Of a stretch of DNA of 64,000 nt, positions 6,520 through 18,150 are shown piece after piece. Each line of letters starts with the position of its first letter. The stretch's first letter is position 1. A program made the position numbers and the translations under genes. This DNA is from Unio delphinus. Its lineage: Eukaryota > Mollusca > Bivalvia > Unionida > Unionidae. Below the pieces are notes generated by a model. It did not search any database. It saw only the letters and a program-made list of their open reading frames with translations, and was not told the DNA's origin. The stretch is from positions 5,321,501 to 5,385,500 of the forward strand of contig JAQISU010000118.1 in assembly GCA_029339505.1 (NCBI GenBank), read 5' to 3'.

Positions 6520-7681
6520 TATCAGATCGGTTGCATTTAGTGGTCAGCAACCCAATAACACACTGGTGTTCTCGTATAAGAATAAACCCGATGGTACTCC
6601 AGAGTGGGAAACAGTTTCGTTACCAACTGGGTCGTACCAAATTAAGCAAATCAATGCTGAAATTCAGCGTAGAATAAAATCAATCACTGGAAAAGAATCA
6701 AAAATAGCTATTAATCTTCATCAACCGACGCTCTCGTCGTCGATCGAAATAAGCACAGAGGGATACATTGTAGATATATATAACAGCTCGTTAAGAACAG
6801 TGTTAGGATGGCCTGAAAAACCACCGGAAAAATCCGCCACCGACTTAACCACGGACATACAATCATATCATGAAATCAATCCCAGTTATCGAGATAATTT
6901 ATCTGATATAAGAAAAGGAAGAATCGCCGATAGATTTATATTTACCAACAAAGACACATTGCAATGGGATTTTATCATTAAAAGAACAACCGACTCATCT
7001 GTTACTATTTCATTTACGCTAACTGACGTCCGTGGTTATTTTAATGAGATTAAACAATTATATGACACACAACTAGAACAACTACGGAAAACAAAATCGC
7101 AAAAACACGTTGAAATAATAAATCAGCTTATATCGGACATGAAATATATCTATGAACTAATTATTCAAACAATAATTAATGACAACAGCGACAATAAACA
7201 ACGATTCTTAACCGATTATAATATCACAGAGGACAATCTGCGTAATTTCAAGTTTCCCAAATACAACGCTGATGAACTAGCAAGAATTGTTAAAACCGAT
7301 ATCAAGGCGCTACAAAAATCAGATTCAGCTGTCCTCTTCAGGTATAATAATGATCCAGATGGTGGCGGTAGGCATATTGCCCCTCATAATGTGAATATTT
7401 CAACGGTGATTGCGCTCAATTTAGTATGTGATGCAATTGAAGGAAGCTATCAAATTAATCTAGAGCAATCAAATCAAGCTCAGCAGGGATATATTCTTTA
7501 TTCATTTGCACCAACAGCTCCTCCAGGATTCCTAATTATTGAAAACCCAATTAATCCTGTCTACATGCGATGCCATAATAATTCGTTAACGAGAATTAAT
7601 TTCAAACTCACCGACCAGTCAAATAATCTGATTGATTTACAAGAAGAGGTGTTAGCGATTAGTTTGTTTGTAAAGTCCTAA
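6332..7681 (+). CDS. Second capsid protein candidate (minor capsid/penton-like)
   Basis: This is an intact 449-residue protein. The N-terminal part contains NPEFSVNFPSPVPV followed by beta-rich sequence with LPTGSYQIKQINAEIQRRI and a segment ending RTVLGW. A helical insertion sits at about residues 250-310. The C-terminal 75 residues carry CDAIEGSY, ILYSFAP, PPGF, NPVYM and LTDQSNNLIDLQEEV. This series recurs in one family of invertebrate viral-element proteins that accompany the double jelly-roll capsid protein and protease. A jelly-roll minor capsid or vertex role is inferred. The start at 6332 lies in the second unit of the 154-bp duplication. The homologous start in the first unit (6178) no longer leads into this gene. 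No clear AATTGAAAA box precedes it, so it may be co-transcribed with the membrane-protein gene. Confidence 0.68.
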   Translation: MSIAAMTTPMELLQRIVENTNPVQTSMISITSTNPEFSVNFPSPVPVKEIALAKLRVYHSWPNIRSVAFSGQQPNNTLVFSYKNKPDGTPEWETVSLPTGSYQIKQINAEIQRRIKSITGKESKIAINLHQPTLSSSIEISTEGYIVDIYNSSLRTVLGWPEKPPEKSATDLTTDIQSYHEINPSYRDNLSDIRKGRIADRFIFTNKDTLQWDFIIKRTTDSSVTISFTLTDVRGYFNEIKQLYDTQLEQLRKTKSQKHVEIINQLISDMKYIYELIIQTIINDNSDNKQRFLTDYNITEDNLRNFKFPKYNADELARIVKTDIKALQKSDSAVLFRYNNDPDGGGRHIAPHNVNISTVIALNLVCDAIEGSYQINLEQSNQAQQGYILYSFAPTAPPGFLIIENPINPVYMRCHNNSLTRINFKLTDQSNNLIDLQEEVLAISLFVKS

Positions 7682-7688
7682 GGACTTT
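7672..7688 (+). terminator. Hairpin with the stop codon as its loop
   Basis: AAAGTCC (7672-7678) and GGACTTT (7682-7688) form a perfect stem around TAA, which is the stop codon of the last capsid-like gene. Similar short perfect hairpins follow or straddle other gene ends in the cassette. A role in transcript 3' end formation is inferred from position only. Confidence 0.4.
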
Positions 7689-7929
7689 CATCATAAATGA
7701 TTTTCGTCCTAAAGACTCGATCAAATATTTGGTTGAAATCATTTATTATTTTTTGTTAACCACAAATGAAACATTTGCAGCAGCAGAGAGGGTGGATGAC
7801 AACGACGTTGGCGTATATAAGGAAATCTTATTTTATCGAATAGACGCCATTTTTTTTACTATTTGGCAGAAGCCACAGATTTCCGAATCGACGCTCGGAA
7901 AGTTGTGAGGTTCACCCTCTCTGCTGCTG
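7689..7929. other. Right-hand edge of viral cassette with 17-bp inverted repeat and TATA-like box
   Basis: The sequence CAGCAGCAGAGAGGGTG at 7778-7794 is repeated as its exact reverse complement at 7913-7929. The second copy ends exactly where the 49-bp array begins. Between them lies GTATATAAGG at about 7813-7822, a good TATA-box match on the + strand. The segment could be part of the element terminus, a recombination scar or a promoter. Only one end is in view, so a terminal repeat cannot be proven. Confidence 0.4.
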
Positions 7930-10900
7930 GGTTTGATTCTGATTATTGGGTCAGCTACTGTACTGTCTTGGGAAAAGGTTTGAATCTGATTATTAAATCA
8001 GCTACTATACTGTGTCATGGGAAAGGGTTTGATTCTGATTATTGGGTCAGCTACTATAATGTGTCTAGGGAAAGGTTTGATTCTAATTATTAAATCAGCT
8101 ACTATACTGTGTCTTGGGAAAGGTTTGATTCTAATAATTAAATCAGCTACTATACTGTGTCTTGGGAAAGGGTTTGATTCTGATTATTGGGTCAGCTACT
8201 TTACTGTGTCTTGGGAAAAGTTTGATTCTAATTATTAAATCAGCTACTATAATGTGTCTTGGGAAAGGGTTTGAATCTGATTATTGGGTCAGCTACTATA
8301 CTGTGTCTTGGGAAAGGGTTTGATTCTGATTGTTGGGTCAGCTACTATACTGTGTCTTGGGAAAGGGTTTGATTCTGATTGTTGGGTCAGCTACTATACT
8401 GTGTCTTGGGAAAGGGTTTGATTCTGATTGTTGGGTCAGCTACTATACTGTGTCTTGGGAAAGGGTTTGATTCTGATTATTGGGTCAGCTACTATACTGT
8501 GTCATGGGAAAGGGTTTGATTCTGATTATTGGGTCAGCTACTATACTGTGTCTTGGGAAAGAGTTTGATTCTGATTGTTGGGTCAGCTACTATACTGTGT
8601 CTTGGGAAAGGGTTTGAATCTGATTATTGGGTCAGCTACTATACTGTGTCTTGGGAAAGGGTTTGATTCTGATTATTGGGTCAGCTACTATACTGTGTCT
8701 TGGGAAAGGGTTTGATTCTGATTGTTGGGTCAGCTACTATACTGTGTCTTCGGAAAGGGTTTGAATCTGATTATTGGGTCAGCTACTATACTGTGTCTTG
8801 GGAAAGGGTTTGAATCTGATTATTAAATCAGCTACTATACTGTGTCTTGGGGAAAGGGTTTGATTCTGATTGTTGGGTCAGCTACTATACTGTGTCTTGG
8901 GAAAGGGTTTGATTCTGATTATTGGGTCAGCTACTATACTGTGTCTAGGGAAAGGGTTTGATTCTAATTATTGGGTCAGCTACTATAATGTGTCTTGGGA
9001 AAGGGTTTGATTCTGATTATTGGGTCAGCTACTATACTGTGTCTTGGGAAAGGGTTTGATTCTGATTATTGGGTCAGCTACTATACTGTGTCTTGGGAAA
9101 GGGTTTGATTCTGATTGTTGGGTCAGCTACTATACTGTGTCTTGGGAAAAGGTTTGATTCTGATTGTTGGGTCAGCTACTATACTGTGTCTTGGGAAAAG
9201 GTTTGATTCTGATTATTGGGTCAGCTACTATACTGTGTCTTGGGAAAGGGTTTGATTCTGATTGTTGGGTCAGCTACTATACTGTGTCTTGGGAAAGGGT
9301 TTGATTCTGATTGTTGGGTCAGCTACTATACTGTGTCTTGGGAAAGGGTTTGAATCTGATTATTGGGTCAGCTACTATACTGTGTCTTGGGAAAGGGTTT
9401 GAATCTGATTATTAAATCAGCTACTATACTGTGTCTTGGGAAAGGGTTTGATTCTGATTATTGGGTCAGCTACTATACTGTGTCTTGGGAAAGGGTTTGA
9501 TTCTGATTATTGGGTCAGCTACTATACTGTGTCTTGGGAAAGGGTTTGAATCTGATTATTAAATCAGCTACTATACTGTGTCATGGGAAAGGGTTTGATT
9601 CTGATTATTGGGTCATCTACTATAATGTGTCTAGGGAAAGTGTTTTATTCTAATTATTGGGTCAGCTACTTTACTGTGTCTTGGGAAAAGGTTTGATTCT
9701 GATTATTGGATCAGCTACTATACTGTGTCTTGGGAAAGGGTTTGAATCTGATTATTAAATCAGCTACTATACTGTGTCTTGGGAAAGGGTTTGATTCTGA
9801 TTATTGGGTCAGCTACTATAATGTGTCTAGGGAAAGGGTTTTATTCTAATTATTGGGTCAGCTACTTTACTGTGTCTTGGGAAAGGTTTGATTCTAATTA
9901 TTAAATCAGCTACTATACTGTGTCTTGGGAAAGTGTTTTATTCTAATTATTGGGTCAGCTACTTTACTGTGTCTTGGGAAAGGTTTGATTCTAATTATTA
10001 AATCAGCTACTATAATGTGTCTTGGGAAAGGGTTTGAATCTGATTATTGGGTCAGCTACTATACTGTGTCTTGGGAAAGGGTTTGATTCTGATTGTTGGG
10101 TCAGCTACTATACTGTGTCTTGGGAAAGGGTTTGATTCTGATTGTTGGGTCAGCTACTATACTGTGTCTTGGGAAAGGGTTTGATTCTGATTGTTGGGTC
10201 AGCTACTATACTGTGTCTTGGGAAAGGGTTTGATTCTGATTATTGGGTCAGCTACTATACTGTGTCATGGGAAAGGGTTTGATTCTGATTATTGGGTCAG
10301 CTACTATACTGTGTCTTGGGAAAGGGTTTGATTCTGATTGTTGGGTCAGCTACTATACTGTGTCTTGGGAAAGGGTTTGATTCTGATTATTGGGTCAGCT
10401 ACTATACTGTGTCTTGGGAAAGGGTTTGATTCTGATTGTTGGGTCAGCTACTATACTGTGTCTTGGGAAAGGGTTTGAATCTGATTATTGGGTCAGCTAC
10501 TATACTGTGTCTTGGGAAAGGGTTTGAATCTGATTATTAAATCAGCTACTATACTGTGTCTTGGGGAAAGGGTTTGATTCTGATTATTGGGTCAGCTACT
10601 ATACTGTGTCTTGGGAAAGGGTTTGATTCTGATTATTGGGTCAGCTACTATAATGTGTCTTGGGAAAGGGTTTGATTCTGATTATTGGGTCAGCTACTAT
10701 ACTGTGTCTTGGGAAAGGGTTTGATTCTGATTGTTGGGTCAGCTACTATACTGTGTCTTGGGAAAAGGTTTGATTCTGATTGTTGGGTCAGCTACTATAC
10801 TGTGTCTTGGGAAAAGGTTTGATTCTGATTATTGGGTCAGCTACTTTACTGTGTCTTGGGAAAGGGTTTGATTCTGATTGTTGGGTCAGCTACTATACTG

Positions 10901-11890
10901 TGTCTTGGGAAAGGGTTTGAATCTGATTATTGGGTCAGCTACTATACTGTGTCTTGGGAAAGGGTTTGAATCTGATTATTAAATCAGCTACTATACTGTG
11001 TCTTGGGAAAGGGTTTGATTCTGATTATTGGGTCAGCTACTATACTGTGTCTTGGGAAAGGGTTTGATTCTGATTATTGGGTCAGCTACTATACTGTGTC
11101 TTGGGAAAGGGTTTGAATCTGATTATTAAATCAGCTACTATACTGTGTCATGGGAAAGGGTTTGATTCTGATTATTGGGTCAGCTACTATAATGTGTCTA
11201 GGGAAAGTGTTTTATTCTAATTATTGGGTCAGCTACTTTACTGTGTCTTGGGAAAAGGTTTGATTCTGATTATTGGATCAGCTACTATACTGTGTCTTGG
11301 GAAAGGGTTTGATTCTAATTATTAAATCAGCTACTATACTGTGTCTTGGGAAAGGTTTGATTCTGATTATTGGGTCAGCTACTATACTGTGTCTTGGGAA
11401 AGGTTTGATTCTAATTATTGAGTCAGCTACTATACTGTGTCTTGGGAAAGGGTTTGATTCTGATTGTTGGGTCAGCTACTATACTGTGTCTTGGGAAAGG
11501 TTTGATTCTAATTATTAAATCAGCTACTATACTGTGTCTTGGGAAAGGGTTTGATTCTGATTATTGGGTCAGCTACTATAATGTGTCTAGGTAAAGTGTT
11601 TGATTCTAATTATTGGGTCAGCTACTTTACTGTGTCTTGGGAAAGGTTTGATTCTAATTATTAAATCAGCTACTATACTGTGTCTTGGGAAAAGGTTTGA
11701 TTCTGATTATTGGGTCAGCTACTATACTGTGTCTTGGGAAAGGGTTTGATTCTGATTATTGGGTCAGCTACTATACTGTGTCTTGGGAAAGGGTTTGATT
11801 CTAATTATTGGGTCAGCTACTATACTGTGTCTTGGGAAAGGGTTTGATTCTGATTGTTGGGTCAGCTACTATACTGTGTCTTGGGAAAGG
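7930..11890. repeat. 49-bp satellite array, about 81 copies, with higher-order structure
   Basis: The unit reads approximately GGGTTTGATTCTGATTATTG followed by GGTCAGCTACTATACTGTGT and CTTGGGAAA. Variant positions (ATT/GTT, GGGTC/AAATC, TATAC/TATAA/TTTAC, CTTGGG/CATGGG/CTAGGG) recur in blocks. The run of variants starting at 8251 reappears at 10014, an offset of 1763 bases or 36 units. A later stretch (9581 onward) reappears at 11148, an offset of 1567 or 32 units. So the array grew partly by block duplication. Open frames inside it are repeat artefacts because 49 is not a multiple of 3. Confidence 0.95.
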
Positions 11891-13510
11891 CACTTGACTC
11901 TGCTTGTCATTGGCATTATATAACCTTCAAAGTGGTTCTGTGCCACAAATAAAACCTGCAGAAAACAAGTTTTGCTTTATGGACATCCAATATGGCCACA
12001 ATGATGGCCATTTTTGCAAACCTTGTTATTGCCACTTCTTCTAAATAGAATGGTCATATCATCCTGGTATTTTTACAAAGCCATATGACCAATACATGGT
12101 TCTAAATAAAAATGGTGCTGATCTGACATCCATCATGGTCACTTTCTTTCAAAACGTACAACTATTACGCTTGAACAGATGGTATTTTCTCTAAAAGACT
12201 TTGGATTTGTTCATGGTCCTAAATCAAAATGGTGCTGATCTGACATTCAACATGAAAACCTTAATGGCCATCTTGAAATTATTATTATTGCTGCTTCTCA
12301 AGCAGAGATTCAAATTAACACGGTGTTTTACAAGTAGACTTATTATGACTGTGGCCATCTAAACAAAAATCTTGTCCCTACAACTCATCTCACATCAATA
12401 ATTATTCCCATATGAGAATAGTGTCATTAACATGGGGTTTTCACTACAACTTATCTCACAACAACAATTAGTCCTGTATGAGAATGGTGTAGATGTGATG
12501 ACCAATTTGCCAACTCTGACCTTGGACCAGGGTCACTGCTTGCATATTTGTACTTGAACTAAATTTGTGAACATGCATTTTAAGTGAATTTTGAACAGAC
12601 TTTGTATCTCATTGTTTATAATAAGTAGATAGGCTTTGATTTCATTGGTAGAGGCTTAAGAGGCTTTACTTTAAATTTGTTCAGTGATAGCTTGTGACAA
12701 TCATAGCATAAACAAGTATGAATGGATTTTTATGAAACCCTTGTAAATTTTTGAAGAATGCCTTGAATGATTCCAGTTCAGTAACTAGTTGGGTTTATTT
12801 AATTTGTTAAAGAAAGCAACATAAATATTGATTACTCAAAGGTCATGACTACTCTTTATACTCCACATGTCTGTTGTAGCATGTTGACTCTAACATGTAA
12901 GAAAATATATTGCTACCAAATATGGTATGTCAGAGTTTCTCATGAATATCTCAAATGATTTCAATAATCAGCAAGTAATGTCCATTTTAGCAGCTTTTGT
13001 TCATATATCATTAGTTGGAAAAGGACAAGTTTTTTCTCTAATGTTTACTGCTTATTATTAAATTTCAGACTTTATAGGTACTTGAAGAAATGAAAATAAT
13101 GTTCATAGTTTTCAAATATAATTTTTTCACCTGTTTTATTTTAGACCAGTTTGTGTGTGACGATATAAGTTTGTCAGTTTTGATTAACAAAACCTTTTGT
13201 GACTCGTGATTGTAATGGTTGATGCTCAGGATTAGTTCTTTTAGTAGACAGATGTTGGATGTGTAGAGTACCCACATCTCCTGTGAATCATGATTGTAAT
13301 GGTTGATGCTCGATATTAGTTCTTTTAGTAGACAGATGCTGGATGTGTAGAGCAACCACAATGTATGTGCCTTCAACATTATTCAGTTATTCAATGGAGA
13401 CGGCATTCAAGTATCCATCCACCATCTATATGCATTTCCCTTCTTTTCAATAGCTTTTCAGCACTTCATATATTGAAACCAAATTTGGTACAAGCCAATC
13501 TCAAGAACAT
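11891..13510. other. Non-coding stretch with degenerate repeats
   Basis: I find no exon here, and in particular no upstream kinase exon. Phrases such as AATGGTGCTGATCTGACAT (about 12111 and 12229) and CATATGAGAATAGTGT / TGTATGAGAATGGTGT (about 12410 and 12475) recur, which points to old diverged tandem repeats. A clearer 84-bp direct duplication starts near 13208 and 13292. Confidence 0.55.
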
Positions 13511-14764
13511 TTTGATTAAATTCATTTATCTCCAGCGTTCTAAAATTATCTATGGCTCAATTAGATTAAATTCATTTATCTCCAGCTTTCTAAAATTAAC
13601 TATGGCTCAATTAGATTAAATTCATTTATCTCCAGCTTTCTAATATTAACTATGGCTCATTTTGATTAAATTCATTTATATCCAGCTTTCTAAAATTGAC
13701 TATGGCTCATTTAGATTAAATTCATTTATCTCCAGCTTTCTAATATTAACTATGGCTCATTTTGATTAAATTCATTTATCTCCAGCTTTCTAAAATTGAC
13801 TATGGCTCATTTAGATTAAATTCATTTTTCTCCAGCTTTCTAATATTAACTATGGCTCATTTAGATTAAATTCATTTATCTCCAGCTTTCTAAAATTAAC
13901 TATGGCTCATTTTGATTAAATTCATTTATCTCCAGCTTTCTAAAATTATCTATGGCTCATTTTGATTAAATTCATTTATCTCCAGCTTTCTAAAATTAAC
14001 TATGGCTCAATTAGATTAAATTCATTTATCTCCAGCTTTCTAAAATTAACTATGGCTCATTTTGATTAAATTCATTTATCTCCAGCTTTCTAAAGTTAAC
14101 TATGGCTCAATTAGATTAAATTCATTTATCTCCAGCTTTCTAAAATTAACTATGGCTCAATTAGATTAAATTCATTTATCTCCAGCTTTCTAAAATTAAC
14201 TATGGCTCAATTAGATTAAATTCATTTATCTCCAGCTTTCTAAAATTAACTATGGCTCAATTAGATTAAATTCATTTATCTCCAGCTTTCTAAAATTAAC
14301 TATGGCTCAATTAGATTAAATTCATTTATCTCCAGCTTTCTAAAATTAACTATGGCTCAATTAGATTAAATTCATTTATCTCCAGCTTTCTAAAATTAAC
14401 TATGGCTCAATTAGATTAAATTCATTTATCTCCAGCTTTCTAAAATTAACTATGGCTGAATTAGATTAAATTCATTTATCTCCAGCTTTCTAAAATTAAC
14501 TATGGCTCATTTTGATTAAATTCATTTTTCTCCAGCTTTCTAAAATTAACTATGGCTCATTTTGATTAAATTCATTTTTCTCCAGCTTTCTAAAATTAAC
14601 TATGGCTCATTTTGATTAAATTCATTTTTCTCCAGCTTTCTGAAATTAACTAGGGCTCATTTTGATTAAATTCATTTATCTCCAGCTTTCTAAAATTAAC
14701 TATGGCTCATTTTGATTAAATTCATTTATCTCCAGCTTTGTAAAGTTAATTATGGCTCATTTTG
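13511..14764. repeat. 50-bp minisatellite, 25 copies
   Basis: The unit is TTAGATTAAATTCATTTATC, then TCCAGCTTTCTAAAATTAAC, then TATGGCTCAA. It is present about 25 times with exact 50-base spacing. The copies in the middle (about 14110-14460) are almost identical, and those at both ends are more diverged, as expected for expansion from the centre. Confidence 0.95.
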
Positions 14765-14818
14765 TAGAAGAACATAGCCCTTAAATTTGAAACAAATGCT
14801 TCGTAAGGAACACTATGT

Positions 14819-14820
<2 letters not shown>

Positions 14821-14883
<63 letters not shown>
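14821..14883. repeat. (GA)n microsatellite
   Basis: About 31 uninterrupted GA dinucleotides lie just upstream of the splice acceptor of the first kinase exon in view. They open an Arg-Glu repeat in frame with the exon, but the tract lies before the acceptor and is intronic. Confidence 0.95.
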
Positions 14884-14886
<3 letters not shown>

Positions 14887-14925
14887 ATCTGTATAAATGA
14901 TTTTGAATATTGTCCTCATTTTCAG

Positions 14926-15234
14926 GAATGTCTTAAATTAGACCCAGATGAAAGGCCAACTTGTTCTCAGTTATTAAAACATGAGTTTTTTACGAAAGAT
15001 GGTTTTGCGACACGATTTTCTACAGAAGTTAGAGTCAGAATTCAAAAGGAAACTCAGGATAATCCTCTTGCTAAGTCATTGCTGAAGGATAAAGAAGAAG
15101 GTGATAATAAGGATAGTTCAGAGACTTCAAACAATAAAAGTACATCAAAGAAGAAAAAGAAAGTGTTGGGGCCAGTGAAGAAAGATTCAGAAAGTAAAGA
15201 TAGCAAAGAACAGTCTAAAACTCCCAGCAAAGAT
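14926..15234 (+). CDS. CDKL2/3: CDKL2/CDKL3-type kinase, exon with end of kinase domain
   Basis: The exon is bounded by CATTTTCAG / GAATG and AAAGAT / GTAAGT, and is phase 0 at both ends (103 codons). It encodes the last part of a CMGC protein kinase domain: ECLKLDPDERPTCSQLLKHE is kinase subdomain XI with its invariant Arg. It continues FFTKDGFATRFS, a segment typical of CDKL2 and CDKL3 just after the catalytic domain. The rest is Lys/Ser-rich linker with KKKKK. CDKL kinases are Ser/Thr kinases related to CDKs and MAPKs, several linked to cilia or neurons. The N-lobe, the HRD and DFG motifs and the start codon are not in this window and should lie to the left. Together with the five exons below this gives a continuous 464-residue C-terminal part. 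Confidence 0.88.
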
Positions 15235-16014
15235 GTAAGTCACATTCTTAGAATTGGTGGTCAGTCATTCTGGATATGGGATTTTAGTTTATCCAATACA
15301 TTATTAATAAAAGTGTTTTACAAGATTAAGTTCAACAGGACTTAAATAAACTGCCAGCAAGTCACGATTACTAAAACGTTTGCAAAATTTTTCTCATTTT
15401 GATTAAGTTTTGCACAAGACACAGGTTCAAAAGTTTTTGTATATTTTAGGGCAGCTTTCAATATCAAATCCATGAATTTCTCTGACATTCATAACAGCAA
15501 ATGAACTACAATACTCTGATTATCTGAAAAGATGGGGTGGGTCGGGGTGTATTAAATTAGGCATGTTCAACCTCCAGTCCATCTTACTTTTTCATTTCTG
15601 CACAATACATTCCATAATTATTATCAGATTCAACACAATTTTTTGGCATAGCTTGATGAGATATGTTGTCAGTGTTTTACAACAGTTGACTGATGTCATT
15701 TCTAAATTTCTCATCATTATTATTGGATTTCAGAAACATTTAGCATGCAGCATGATTTTCACATTGTCAGTATTCTGCATCATTCAGCTGAGCTAAATCC
15801 CTTGATTATCAGACACACACACTATATACCTGATCAAGAATTTTAAGATATTTATCTTATTTTATCATATATTTTATCTTGTTGGACTGCATGTTAATTT
15901 TTTATTGGGAAGGATTTATTTACCTACTTATTTGTTGCAAATTTTACCTTTAGAATTTTAGAACTTTTAAGCAGCATTGAATAACCAGGACTGTGCTGAT
16001 GTGCCATAAACCGA
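15235..16014. other. Intron sequence, nothing recognised
   Basis: First part of the 3.9-kb intron. It is AT-rich with no exon-like or transposon-like signal that I can identify. Confidence 0.6.
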
Positions 16015-16205
16015 TATGTCAGCATATACATGTACATACATACCTACCTGTGTTCCCATACATAAGCATGTACATACATACCTGTGTTTCCATTTATCAG
16101 CATATACATACATATCTGTGTTTCCATACATCAGCATATACACACATACCTGTGTTTCCCTGAGTCTCTATATACATATACATACATACCTGTGTTTCTA
16201 CACCT
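16015..16205. repeat. Short minisatellite of CATACATACCTGTGTTTCC units
   Basis: About four units of roughly 45 bases share ATCAGCATATACATACATAC and CTGTGTTTCCATA. The 5' copies are closest to each other, and the last is interrupted. Confidence 0.75.
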
Positions 16206-18148
16206 CATTTTTTATTATTTATGATTGGATGTTTTGTTATTTCTTTACACAGGTTAACACTGATTTTGACCCAGGCTGTGGTTGATTATTAGCATTATGC
16301 ATCATTGTTCAGCATAGTTATAGCACTGAACCATTTGCATTTATATGTAACTCAGTACCGGTAGTTTGATTTGGATTTTTGCCAAAATTTGGCTTCAGTT
16401 CAATTGTCAGCAGAGTTACGGTCCATGATTATCAAACCTACCTAATTTTGTTTCAGTACATGATATTAAATATTAACATGTTATCGGATATTAACAAATT
16501 TGGTAGGCACCATGATATTGATGAGACTTACTTCTGCATTTGATTGTTGGTGTTGATGCATGCTCAGCTTGCAACATCATGTTTTGATCAAGGTATGGAC
16601 ACTGATTCTTTAGCATAAATACAGCCGCTGACTGCAGGACCCATTAAGTTTTTCTTCTATTCAATTATTCCCTTAGTTACAGTTTGATTTCATACCTTGA
16701 GTTGAATTTGATTGTCAGCTTTCAACATCATCATTTGGTGGGATTTATGACTCTGAATCTGGGAACTGCTTCTTTTATGTAACATTTTATGTCACCAGAG
16801 TGTCATTGTCAGTGTATTCTGTTAACAGTAGCATCTTTCTTTACAAATGTATCCTTAACTCGAAGAAGGACATTTTAGTGAAACCGTTTTGGTGCCTGCC
16901 GTTTTGGCGCTTATTAACATGAACTTATTTCTCAATAATAATAGTACATTATCGGCACAAGAAAAAGGTATCCTTTGTACATAAACTTATCCTCGCCACG
17001 CTTTGACTATATATTTTCCATGATAAGTAGAATTATATGTGATATATTTATCAGACTTTATATTTGTTATGTTATATGTATGTGTATATATATATGTTAT
17101 GCAATGCAGAGCAGTGCTTTACAATGAATTTGCAATGTGGATTAGTGTCACTCGTGGAGTTATAATTGTCGTGGTAACATATGGTATCAGTTTCAATACG
17201 GTAGGTTAGTGCGATGTTGTTGTATGTTGGAACAATGTGAAAAGTAATTAGTCCCACTTACTCAGTATTTTAACCATGTAGGTAATTGGCACGCCTAAAT
17301 GGCCAGTGCCAAAATGGCTCTGTGACAAAATGGCAGCCCCAAAAAGTCATGTACCGTCTTTACAGTGTTTACTGTATCACTGTCGTCATCTAGTCCTTTA
17401 CTCTGCATTACTATACTGCCATACTTCTGTTGAAATATGGGGTACATCAGTTTGCTTCTTATTATGGTACACAACTTTAAGTTGTAATTTTAGCACCTTC
17501 TATACTTATGGAGGGGGATTTTAGTGTTACATATACCCATCCACCACAATACATAACATCACATCAAGTCACATGACTTAAGCTCTATGTTACACATACC
17601 CATCTACCACAGCACATAGTGTCATATCAAGTCACATGTCATTAGATCTTGGTGCATTAATTTAAAATTATGTTTCCACATGGTCATTTATGACGTTCAT
17701 GGATAAAAACCAAATTTCTCATGAGGCTTTGCATCTGACAAGACTGTCATATGGAGACTATTACATTTACACATATTAAAATCAACTTAATATTATTAGA
17801 ATTAAACATGTATGTACCAAAGAAAGATTCCATGAGGCATCCTAAACTAAGTCATCAGTTGTCAGTTGTCAGTTGTCAAAGATCTTAAACAAACAAAAAC
17901 ACCTTTTGTCTTTTGGTGTAGTTATTTATTTATTTTCTAAACATATAAACTTGTCTAGTTTAACTTCTGGCAAGATAATACATTGATTAACTTAAGGATT
18001 TCAACTGAATAATACAAGTATTATTTGTTTCTTGACAAAGATGAAAATAGCTATTGTGGGGCAAAATAAACCTGACTGTCTTTTACATTTCACAGTGTAA
18101 TGCATGATAAGGTATGCGGTTTTTGTGGTGAGCAGTAAAAAAAAAACC
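16206..18148. other. Intron sequence, nothing recognised
   Basis: No coding signal is seen. There are small local repeats only: GTCAGTTGTCAGTTGTC near 17860, and two related phrases CACATACCCATC(T/C)ACCAC near 17530 and 17595 that suggest a diverged 64-bp duplication. Confidence 0.5.
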
Positions 18149-18150
18149 AT

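Noticed and set aside
7863..11518. Open frames of 73-81 codons within the 49-bp array
   Set aside because: The unit is not a multiple of three, so frames are short products of the repeat. There is no start context, no codon bias and no known domain.
11891..14820. Upstream kinase exons
   Set aside because: I looked for HRD, DFG, APE-like and other CDKL core motifs with splice sites and found none.
14815..14925. Open frame extending upstream of the first kinase exon as an Arg-Glu repeat
   Set aside because: It is the (GA)n microsatellite lying before a good splice acceptor at 14925, so intronic.
16873..17340. A DNA transposon suggested by GTTTTGGTGCC and GGCAC / AAATGGC phrases
   Set aside because: The two ends do not form a convincing inverted repeat, and no target duplication is visible.
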